Shown here in pieces: positions 51,697-63,700 of a DNA stretch of 64,000 bases. The stretch covers positions 28,819,019-28,883,018 of the forward strand of contig OZ020491.1 of assembly GCA_963971405.1 (NCBI GenBank). The letters are read 5' to 3'. Origin of the DNA: Psococerastis gibbosa. Its lineage: Eukaryota > Arthropoda > Insecta > Psocodea > Psocidae. Numbering within the stretch: the stretch's first letter is position 1; every line of letters starts with the position of its first letter. The notes under the pieces were generated by a model. That model saw only the letters and a program-made list of their open reading frames with translations, was not told where the DNA came from and did not search any database. The position numbers were made by a program, and so were the translations under genes.

Positions 51697-51761
51697 TCAG
51701 GTAGTGTAAATGTAGCCCTGTTGCTGAAGAACAAACAGACGTTTCTCAACGGCTTCTTTAT
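51697..51761 (-). CDS. ULK1/2 homologue, last exon
   Basis: Acceptor GTTTTTCCCAG|AT; 21 codons then TGA at 51,697-51,699. Encodes KEAVEKRLFVLQQQGYIYTT, equivalent to the C..CIERRLS.L tail of ULK1. Confidence 0.8.
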
Positions 51762-54700
51762 CTGGGAAAAACAAAAATACGATAATTACAATGAAGAGTG
51801 TTAAGGTCAGTGGTTTTGGAGAGAAATCGCGTGGCTGTAGACCGTTATCAATATGGCCGCTAGCGGGCCTGCACAAGATAAGTACGCAATTTCGCTGGGT
51901 GAATAGCCTGCACAAGCTAAGTACAGAGTTTTGATCGGGTCAAAGTATCCGTTCTGCTATGCTATGTTAAAGACTTCGATATTTTTCATGTTGGTACTTA
52001 TCTCTGATGTGATAGTTGGCTTATGCTGAACCGGAGCCCCGTAAGGGATATTATGGCTCCCACCGTTCAATTTCATATATTTCTATGATCGCGTGGCTGT
52101 AGACCGTTATCAATATGGCGCCTAGCGGGCCTGCACAAGCTAAGTTAGTACAGAGTTTTGACCGGGTCCCGGTATCCGTTCTGCTATGCTATGTAAAAGA
52201 CTTGGATATTTTTTACGTTTGTTTATGATGGCGCGTTCAGCCCTAGGGGACTTCTGGCCTCACACACAATTCGCCTCCATCTCGCCCGATCCTCTGCGAC
52301 GATCTGCCAATCCAGGAGCCCTAAGGTCTGGAGGTCCTCTTCTGTTCGTTCCCTCCATCTCCTCCTTGGTATTCCTATCGGTCTCGGCGCATGTATTTTT
52401 GCCTCCCACGTTTTCTTCGCCGTACGGTCGCTCTCCATTCGTTGTACGTGTCCCAACCACTGTAGTCCTCTGGCTCGGAGCTCCGTAACAACATCGACTG
52501 ACCCGAACAGATCGTGCATCTCGTGGTTATGCCGAATTCTCCATCTACCTTGGTCCCACACTCCACCATAAATTCTTCGCAGCATTTTATTTTCAAATAC
52601 TCGAAGCGCTTGTGACTCTTTTAATGTTAGTGTCCATGCTTCCGCACCATATAATATTTATATTTTTTATGTTGGTACTTATTTCTGATAGTTGGCTTAT
52701 AGTTAACGGGAGCCCCGTAAGGGATATTATAGCTCCTGCCGTTCCAGTTAATTCATTTCTATGCATACGACACAGCAGCCATACTTATTTTGCTTCAACA
52801 CTGTCATGTTTTGGGTATTTTATTATCAAATGATTCTGATGTATAATGGGCAAGAACAGAAGAGGAAATGATTTGCCTATTTTCAAATGGGTCTACCTCC
52901 GTTTGACCTTACTTTTCAGGGGAGCTGGAAAACCGATTCTCCTTCAATTTTTTATCCCCCTTAACTCCGCAATTAATATACGTGGGAGCCATGTTTGTTA
53001 CTGTAGGCACGTGATCACAATGGCGGACGCTCATTGGCTGAGGTGGAGCTTGCACGTTTTGATATAAAGAAAGGATGGAGATAGTGACAATGAACAACCT
53101 CAGACAAGCTTACCATTGACTTTTTTTTTAATTTTTTTTATAAAAGATTAAATCGCGTACAAACAATTTAATGAATATATCCGATTAACCTCTTCAATCG
53201 CCTCACTAAGTAACCTAATTGGAACTGACCGCAAGGTGTGTAACTTAACCAAGTACAGATACGAGTCTTGTACTATGGGCTACTTAAGGACCTTTTCCGC
53301 ACCTTATCAGCTGTGTCCACTCTTAATGAGCCCCGAAGAAAATATAAATAAATAAATAATGACTTTATTTTCACCTGGGCGAACCATAAGACTAGAAAGT
53401 CTTCTGTGGGCTAACCCAGGTAAGGCAAGGAATGGTTAGTATTTCAATAATCAAGATTCTTAAGACTTTTGTTGTTAGTATTGTCCTAAAGTTTCCCTAA
53501 TTCAATAAAAACACAAACAAAAACAAAACAGAAACGATAAAAACATCAATAAGTATTGGCCTAACTGCCCAAGAAGAACTCAAAACAGCATGGACTGTGT
53601 CAAGGCCTAATGCTGGGATACCGACCTTTGCCGGGCTAGCAGGTGAGACCTGAGGCTTTTTTTAAAAGTGGCCAGGTATGGCTGGGACCTTAAGCTACAG
53701 GGGAGTTTATATAAGTAAGAGCTTACATTTAGTAAGTCGAGCTCTGTCCTGATCATGTCGGACTTGCTGACTGAGACTGTGTAGAAGAATCTGCGCTGTT
53801 TGATATCTCTGGAAACACTCTTCAGGATTGCCAAACAATTCGTCCAGCGCTGCGCTCTGGCACTATAAAAACAAACCAATAGTATTCAATATTAGAACAG
53901 AATAGAAAATATCTGCATTGTACCATTTTGAATACAATAGTCGTCCAAATAACTTAAGACTATGACATATGCCTAGACTGGGTGACACTCATGCCTTTGG
54001 TACTAGGGGCAGGGATGACCTTGTGATCCCTAAACATAGAACCAGCAGGTATGAGGCTATGTTCCATAGATGACAACAATGCTAATAGACCAGAAGACTT
54101 TATGCTTACCATTTGTATTGCGTGGTTATATAGTATCTTATCAGCAGTAATGGTAGAATCCAGGTCATTTCGTGTGAGTAGCGTATGCGCGTCCAACAAC
54201 TTACATTCTGTCAGACACTGCCTGAACTTGTCATGCATTGCACTTACAACTGAAACAAAATTATAATCATAAAAACTCAGCACTATTATAAAAATACACT
54301 GAGTTGAGCCATACGTCACAGTAGAAAAATCTGGGGCAAGTTGACTGAGGCATACTGTGCAAGTGTTACGCGATGAACAGTCATCCACAGCTGCGGGATC
54401 ATCTTCCTCCAACATATCAGAGTTGCAGGAAACTGCATGACTTCATACGAAACATCCAGCCACCAAGAGGGATAAGGGTCTGCTGGAATTGGATAGAACA
54501 CGCGTGCGTCTTGTGATATCCCTGCTCACTGGTAATGGGAATTTCATACATCACCTCGCCCGGATTGTGAGCAGGTGGACAATCTGTGCCGATATTGTGC
54601 GATGGAGGCCGAAAGTGGATGGCACATTCTCACTGAGTGCCATGTGATCTGGCCCCAGACTTGAACATCTAGGGTGCAATGTTCCTACTGACGGAAGAGC

Positions 54701-57700
54701 TCTAGTAGTCCAAGTTGCTGCTATAGCGAGATTCGCAGAAGTAATAGAATTCGACTATGGGCCCAAAGTATGGCCTAAGTCCCCACTCCAGGTCATACAT
54801 ACATACAACATATCCGAACACACAAAGCGATAGTGAGAACGCGAGGCCACAAGGCAAAGCCACATAGCGCAGTCAGGACACAGCTTTACATGCTCCCCAA
54901 AGTATGGCCAGAAAACGTAGCGAAGTTAGGGACTAGAACCCACAAGCTTTCGGGTGACCTGAGTCCTCACAACTAATCTATATGTGCTATTGTATGTATG
55001 TATGGTCTTGGAGTAGTCGGCCGCCATACCAAGTTGAATCAGAAGAGCAAGTTCAAAGATGCAGATAACTTGGTCGTGTGCACAGTGCCGGTAGGGAAAC
55101 ATGGTAGGACTTGTCCTGGTCACCTCCGAACTAATCGTGTGACTTCACTGTGTTTCCCAAGTGGTTCGGAATCCACTATAATCAGGAGGTCCACTGTCCT
55201 ATGGGCCCACACCGTGGCCTGAGACTGTGTCCAACCATTCTACTACTTCTATGGTCTTGGAGTCGGGACCCAGGCCACAATTTGGGCCCGTAGGTCCCCC
55301 AGTTGTACTAGTCGTGTTCTATTACTTCTGCGAATCTCGCTACGGCAGCAAGTTGGACTACTGGAGCCCAACCGTCATTAGCAACAGTGCACCCTAGATG
55401 CTCAAGGCTGGGGCGCCAGATCACATGGCACTCAGCGAGAATGTGCCTTCCACGTTCGGTCTCCATCGCACAATATCAGTATAGATTGTCCACTTGCACA
55501 CCAACCCGGGTGAGGTGATGTCTGAAATTCCCATAACCAGTGAGCAGGGATATCACCCGACGCACGCGTGTTCTATCCAATTCCAGCAGACCCTTAGCCC
55601 TCTTGGTGGCTGGATGTTTAACGAGGCGCTTCGTATGAAACCATCCAGTTTCCTCCAACCATTGAGTATGCAATTTCTTCTTAAAAGACTCATCTAGATA
55701 TGCTAACATCAACGTGATTACATTCTTCTAGATGAACATTTTCCATACTAACTCCAGATATATCGGCACCTTTAAAATTCACATCATAAAGACTTCCGCC
55801 ACATTAATAACAATAAATCTTATATCTACATGTGCTAACATCAACGTCATTACATTCTTCTAGATGAACATTTTCCATACTAACACCAGATATATCGGCA
55901 CCTTTAAAATTCACATCATAAAGACTTCTGCCACATTAATAACAATAAATCTTATATCTACATGGGCTATGATCAACGTCAATACATTCTTCTAGATGAA
56001 CATTTTCCATACTAACACCAGATATATCGGCACCTTTAAAATTCACATCATAAAGACTTGTAATTAACTCAACATTCTTCAAAGTCATACCACGCAAATG
56101 ATTCGTAGTACCCACCGCATTAATAACAGCAAATCTCATATCTACATGTGCTGATAATGACTGTAAAATGAATTGTTTCCTTGACCTTGGTCATTTGCAA
56201 TATAAATAACACACACACAATATAGCATTGATTTCACATATGACCTTATTATTAGAAGTAAATTATTAATAGCTACGTAACATAACTAACCTACTTTCTA
56301 ATAACAATAATAAAACTCTGAACATTTAAACCTATAATGCCTCAAACCGGTACAGTAGCTACGGTAGTAAGGCACGTGACGCACGTCGGGTAGGATAGTT
56401 TAATTTAAAAATTTTCAAAAGTGTAGTGTTGTGTTGTGTACGGCATAGCCTGATTGGCAGAGAACTGGATTGTGAAGCAAAAGGTTGAGACTCGAGACTC
56501 GACAAAAAAACATAAAAAATTGGCCACTAGGTCTGGGTTTAGTAGTAGTAGAAGTTGTTAAAGGCTTCAGGGACTGAGGCCGCTAGTTTGGCCCATAAGT
56601 CCGCCGTGCTCTTCTACTGCAACTACTACTTCTTGTTGATCACATTGCTGAAGCTCCAGTGGACTGAGGTTCATTTGACACTCTGCTTCGGCCACCGCAA
56701 ACTCCAAGTGTTTCAAACGTGAACGCCAGACAGTCTGGATTAATCGGTATTTAGATTCGCTTGGGCTTACCCAACCCTGCCTTCACTGCTAAGGGAAAAA
56801 CGAGCTTGACGCGCAGGTTCCTGACGAAGAAAAAAACAGTTCTCAGGTCTAAGCTCTTAATAGCCCTTTATTTTGTGAGTGCTCAAATCAAAACAGAAAC
56901 GAACTATGGAATACGATTGGGAGTACTATAAACGGTGCTACCGGCACAGAATGGTGAAATTCTATGGAGAGAAATTACATTTAAGTGCTGTGACGACAGC
57001 ACCAACAACTAGGTAAGAATATTTTTGCTTTCTTGTTTATACGTAGTATAAGGAAAGCACTGTGCCAAAGTCCACATAAGTGGCAAAGTAACATTGTCGA
57101 AAAGGTCACTCATTTGTTTTTGCTTTCCTATTTATGGGTTAGTATACAAGTAGGGCCTATGCTATAAACCTTATGTGATGGTCGCAATTTTCGGTCTGGA
57201 GATTTGGTGGATTTACACGTTGTGAGGGCCCAGGAACAAAAAAAAAGTGGTTTACTGTCTGTCGGTTCGCCGGTTTGTGGGCAAACTACTCGCTGGATTC
57301 TATATCATGCAATCGTCCTATCGATCAATTTCAGAGCTTTGGGACAGGTTAAGTCGAGGCGATCGAAATTTTACCCTAGGACAATAATTTACTATGAAAA
57401 TACTTGCATTGTCTATCTGCTTATCTGAAAAGGGAAATCATGCTGTTGCCAAACTACTTCCTCAGGTTTTTCAACCAGGATGTTCTTCTTCTGCCGGGAG
57501 CCCTCTGTCTTTCTATCTTCCCTTGGCTTATTACATGCAGAAGGCAATTCTTTTCATTCCTCATTACATGGCCCCATGGCCGAAGTTATATTAGTTTCCG
57601 TTTCTTAACAGTCAGTAGCAATCCAAAGTCTGAGGTCCTCATATACGGCATACTTTTCGGGTGAGTAGCAATATTCAGGATGTCGTCAGGGACGGATCCA

Positions 57701-60700
57701 GCCCATGTTTGGGGGGGGGGGGGTAGTTGTGGGTCAAAATAGGAAAAACACATGTAGGATCGATTAAATCAGAGCGTAATAAATCAATTTACAATATATT
57801 CACCAAATTTGGGGGGGGGGGGCAGCTACCCCCCGTATCCGTTCTTGGATGTCGCACGAACATGTCACGTGCAATTATAATAGTAATAAGAGACTGCCAA
57901 AAATCGTCTCACAAAGCAAAAACACAGAACGTGACTTAAAATAATATTCGGGCGGTTGATGAGTGGCTACGCTACGGACTGGACTTAAGTGAGGCAAAAA
58001 ATAGTATTAAGTTAAACATTAAAAAAAAGTTAAACTGTTTTAAGTTTAACGTTAATTCAGCTGCCTGACTTAAGGTTCAACTATAGGGACATACGATATG
58101 AAATCTCAGGTTATTATAAAACCGGTTTCGACTTAAAAAAGTACATACATATTAATATGTTATATCTATTCTTTTAATCACGGTCTTCGATGGTATAGTG
58201 GTAGCTTGTTCGTAATTGTGCTCTACACAACATGCGATCGGTGACCTGTCGTAACTCAACACAGGTATTACCTACAGAGGCGACTGAAGAGGTAATTCGG
58301 ATGCATTCATTGAATTGTTTGTATGCGAATAATCTTTTATAAAAAAAAAACTATTTTGGAACACATGTTTTTAATGTACAATACAAAGTAATCAATCATA
58401 AAGAAACAATGTCAGCATCTTCGATGTTACGGGAACTTGTGCCAACTAGCATTTCCAAAATCGCTCTCTTCCCTTCCTCAATTTTAACCCCTTCTATTAG
58501 AGCACCCTTTAAAACAGCTCCCTGCAAATCACAATTTCGCATATCGCAGCCCTGAAAATTCACCCCTTTAAGAAGAACACCCTGAAACCGGCATGTATCC
58601 TCCAGGACCTTCCGCTTCACTTTCTTTTCCGAATCAGCCAACACGCAGCCGAGCAAATTACAATTCCTTAAATCTGCACCCGCAAGAACCGCGTCCGTAA
58701 ACGAGCCATTTTCCAAATTAACCCCTTTGAAATTGGCGCCCAAAAAATCACAACCCACAAACAAGCATCCGCGCAAACTAACACCCCTTAAATCCGCATC
58801 CATCAAATCACAATTTTCAAATTGACTCCCTCTAAAATTAACCCCCTTCAGATCCGCGCCCACTAATTTGCAATGAATCAAAACGGCCGCTTTGAACTCC
58901 GCACCTTTCAAATCGGAATAATTCAAGTGACAACTCGCTAAAGTACATCGATTCATTTTAGCGTCTGTCATAGTGGCCTCTTCAAAATCGACATTCGTAA
59001 TCTCAGACCGTTCCAGATCAGCACTTAGAAGAATGGCAGTTTTAAAGGTGCACAAATCTAGATGAGCATTTTCCAAATTGGCATCCGTTAAGACAGCGCC
59101 TTCTAGATTTACTTGGTTTAATGTGGAAGCAGACAAGTCACAACTTTTCATAACAGCGCCATCCATATCACAATCAATAAATACACTTTCACTTAGAACA
59201 GCCATATCCAAAGTGACATCAACGAGGTTACATTCTTCTAGATGAACATTTACCATATTAACTTCAGATAAATCGGCCCCTTTAAAATTCACATCATAAA
59301 GACTTAAATTGGCAAGTTGGGCGCAATTTAACTTAACCTTCTTCAAAGTCATGCCTCGCAATTGATTCGTAGTACCCGCCGCATTAATAACAAAAAATCT
59401 CATATCAGCACCTTTAAAATCCGTAAAATTTAAATTACAAAACTCAGCAGTCGATTTTACCAGACGACCCTTTCGAAAACTCGCGTATTCGAAATCAATC
59501 TCCGTAAGATGTAAACCGGATAGATCAACACCATCAAAATTCGCGTAGCGAAACTTCAATTGTCGCTTTTTCGGTGAAGCTTGATTCAATTCTCGCACAA
59601 GATCTCGGCGTGTAACAGCTCGATTAATACCAGAAACAATTTCACCCCATCGCTTGACTAGGGAATGAATCCCAAAAAATTTTGCATCCTTCAAAACACC
59701 ATTTGGATTGATATTTTTGTCCATAACTAATTTTCCATAACGTAGATAATTTAAGATACACCGAAAATACTCGGGATCACGATCAAAAAGATATGCCCCA
59801 GTTTCATCCATGAAAACCGAAGTAGTCTCGTCAGTTATTAATTTATAAAGCAAACTATTGGGTTCCTTTAAAATAGTTGCACCAGATGTGAAGAAGTGTG
59901 TTCCACCAACGTTTAAACGAATCCATTTCTCTTTCGGTTCTTTCGCAATGTTTGTCTTGTCATTTAATGTAGGTTCTTCCTCAGAATCATCAGAACCATC
60001 ATCATAATTAGGAACAATTTCTTCAATATCAGAGGATTCGGCAGTATCAATATTTTTTCCGTCATCCAACATGGAAATTACTTCTTCATCACCTGTGACA
60101 ATTAATTTATCTCCACTCCTGATTACATTGATATCGTCAATTTCACCACCGGCCAGCGAAAACAAGTGTTTAGCTTCAAAATCAAACTTTTCTGATGCTA
60201 TATCCAACAGGTCTTGAATTGTTCCTGGTAGTAAAACCCATTTGGTACTTCCTCGGCCACTATTTTTATGTAATAGGACTCGACTCATTATTTACTTGTA
60301 AATTTTGAGTTAATTTCTGAAAGTTGTTGACAGGTACCTAAATATTGGCCATATTATAAAAACAAAAATATTTGTAGCTTATACTGAATCACCATAGCAA
60401 CTGTACTGAGACAAATTAGAGGTAAATTTCTATAGTACAAAATTTAAATTTTTTTTAAACGAGTTTTTTAGAAGTCAAATTTGACAGAATATATCGATCG
60501 TAGAATATAGTAAATAGAAGAAATGCCCCTCTAAATTTGTATGTGGCTGCAGCTAATTAGTTTTTTGCAGTTCCATTATTGTTGCTGACTGGTGTTAAGG
60601 ACTTTTATGGACCCAGGCCTACTTATAGTGGCCCATAGGTCTCTTGTCCAATGCCAACGACACCATGGATTTCTCGGACATTATTTGTATTGTTTCTGTA

Positions 60701-63700
60701 TGAATTTTTGCCCATGGGCAAACTGGTATACGTTCTCGATGTCAACCTTCACCGGCTACGAGCGATAATGGACAAGCTGAGAAGAGTGCTTACCACTGAC
60801 GCAATGAAACAGGCGAAAGCACGACTTAACCAAGTACGGATACGAGTCTGCTGATTGGTGTTAATGATACTAAATATACTGTATATGCTATATATGAGCT
60901 TACGCTCATCGCCGTCAATGATGTATTATCGGAAATTTATTTATTTTATCATAAATGTAGTTGTCAAATTTCTGGTCAATACACAATTATTATATATATT
61001 AAAAAAAAAAAGTTGAATCGCAAACCAACAATCAATCGCAATAGGTACTTGTGTCGAGTTACAAGTCCCCGACCGCAAGGTGTGCAGATACTCGCACTAG
61101 TACAAGCACGCTACCAACATGCCACCGAAGTAACGCTTGTAAGCCCGACGGGTGGTTTTGTACTGATTATAGTATACATGCACATAAGATGGGATATCTG
61201 CTCTTTCCTTAAGGTCAAACCGGAGACTTTTGACCTTGAACATTGAGCATCAGAGATAAGTACCAACGCAAAAAATATCGAAGTCTTACACACTGCAGCA
61301 TAGCAAAGCGGATACCTGGACCCGGTCAAAAACTCTCTAGTTTAGTAGTTAGCTTGTGCAGGCTATTTCCCCGTCGAATTGCGTACTTATCTTATGCAGG
61401 CTACACGTAGCAGCCATATTGATAAAGGTCTGTAGCCACGGGATGGTTAAATATCCATTTTATAAACAAAGCCCCGTATTTCACGTTTTACTATTTCAAG
61501 TAATTGCAGTTTTACACATTGCTGGCGCTTTACTGTCAAATTAAGTGTTCATATTGTCAATTGTAAGCATGTAATGACAAAATTTGGAGGTTCTCTTCCC
61601 TGTGGGGCACGTAAAAATGTTCTAAGAGGTATGTTTTTAAATGCTTCATGCACGAATTTGAGACCTATAGTAAGAGTAATTTTTGTACAATTGCAAGGCG
61701 TAACCATGGCTACGCGTATACTTGTCCCTTCTATCGATTATTACTATGCCCCTGCGGTTTAAAACGCGTATTAGGAACCCCCTGCAAAGTCATTTCCAGG
61801 CCAGACACGTGACCCCCTCCGGTTTGGCCTTAAAACCCCAGGAGTCTACTCAACTTAAATGCTTCAAATTTAATCAACCGATAAAAATATCATTTGTAAA
61901 GCGGTGTCCACACTATGCCGTCATTGGCTGTTGGCATTACCAATACATTGTGGACGTAACCGCTGAGCCACCGGTTTGCCGATGAAAATCGTTAGTGTCT
62001 TCATCAAAGCAAGCCAGCGAGAGTGGGTAGTGGGGACGAGCCAACCGTTGGCTCCACGCGGCACGCAGGTTTAGTTGCCAGTACATTCTCCACGGCAGAC
62101 ATTTTACGACTGAATGCCAACTCTCGGTCCAGACGGGAGGCCAAAAATCACAATTGCAGCGTAGGCTTTGCCAAATTGGCAGTGCCAACAGCCAACGGCG
62201 GTATAGTGTGGACACCACTTAAGATGACGGTTGCTCGAGAAACACTTGCACAGTATGCCTCAGTCAACAAGGATTTTTCTCCTGTGACGCTGCAGGTCGT
62301 CGTTCACTATAATTATTTGGAAGGATTTTTATGGACGTACATCTACTCAACCTAACCCAATGTCAACAACCCCATGAATTTACAGACATTATTAATATTG
62401 TTCCCCGCATGAATTTTTGGCCTATGTTTAACAGGTCCGCGTCCTCCTCGATATCAACCAACACCGGCTACATGCGATAATGGACAAGATGAGACAAGCT
62501 TAACATTGAGCCAATAGGCGCCAGCATGTAGATACGAGTCAAGGTCCTCCTTAATTTTGAGCGGTGAACGATTATAGAAATTATAGCAACTTGACTTGTA
62601 TCTGTACTTGGTAAAGTCATGTCTTCGCCTGTTTCATTCCATCAATGTCAAACTTGTCTCAGTTTGTCCATCATCGCTTGTAGCCGGCGTAGGTTGACAT
62701 CGAGAGCGTATACCAGTTTGCCAATGGCCAAAAAATTCATATGGAAACAATAGAAATAATGCCTGGAATCCATGGGGTCTTTGTCATTGGACAAGGGACC
62801 TATAAGTAGGCCTAGGTCCATAATAAAGTCCTTAGAAATCTAACTAACTATTCAAAGTTGTGCTGGTTTAGATAGACAAAAAGAGAGCCACGCTTATAGA
62901 AGCATGGAAGGAGCCTCCCCGAAGATTGCACTTATGAGCGATCGGGCGTCCCTGGTAACGGCGGGAATTACCCCGTCGGCCAATCCTTCCACCACCGGGT
63001 CAAGCGACAACAACGTGTCCAAGGCTCGGACACGTTAAGTAAGTAAGTATAGAAGCATATAGCAACTTACCAGTTTTAACGGACGCAGACGGGGTAAGAG
63101 CTCCGCTCTGCAGCTGCTCCGAAGCCAACGAGAGCCCAGAATTGAGGAACTGTAAAGCCCTAACAAGCAACACGAGCTGCTCCGCCCTGCGACTTGTCTC
63201 CGTAGTTCCGTGGATGGACAACAGAGGGCTCGCACGCTCCCTAGCCACCTGAAACAATAGAAATATATTAACTGGAATGGCAGGAGCTATAATATCCCTT
63301 AGGAGGCCCATAAGCCACATAAGCGTCGCCCCCACTAGAAAGAACCGAGCTAGATGGGGCCAACTAGGCTCGGACGACACCAAGTGCGAATGTGGTGCGA
63401 CTCAAGATGACAACCATCTGCTTCAATGCACCCTCTGCCCTACTACTTGCACCATAGATGACCTTTGGGAGTGCACAGAAAATGCCGTCAAGGTGGCAGA
63501 ACACTGGGCCCATAAACTTCAATGAGTCTCAACCTCGGACACGAAAAAGTAAAGTAAGTAAGCCAATAATCAGAGATAAGTACCAATGTATAAATTATCA
63601 AAGTCAAACATTGCAGCAACGGATACCTGGACCCGGTGAAAACTCTGTACTTAGCTTGTGCAGGCCCACTAGCCGCCATATTGACAATGATCTACAGTCC

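Noticed and set aside
52186..52488. Plus-strand 100-codon frame
   Set aside because: Shadow of the LINE tail on the minus strand.
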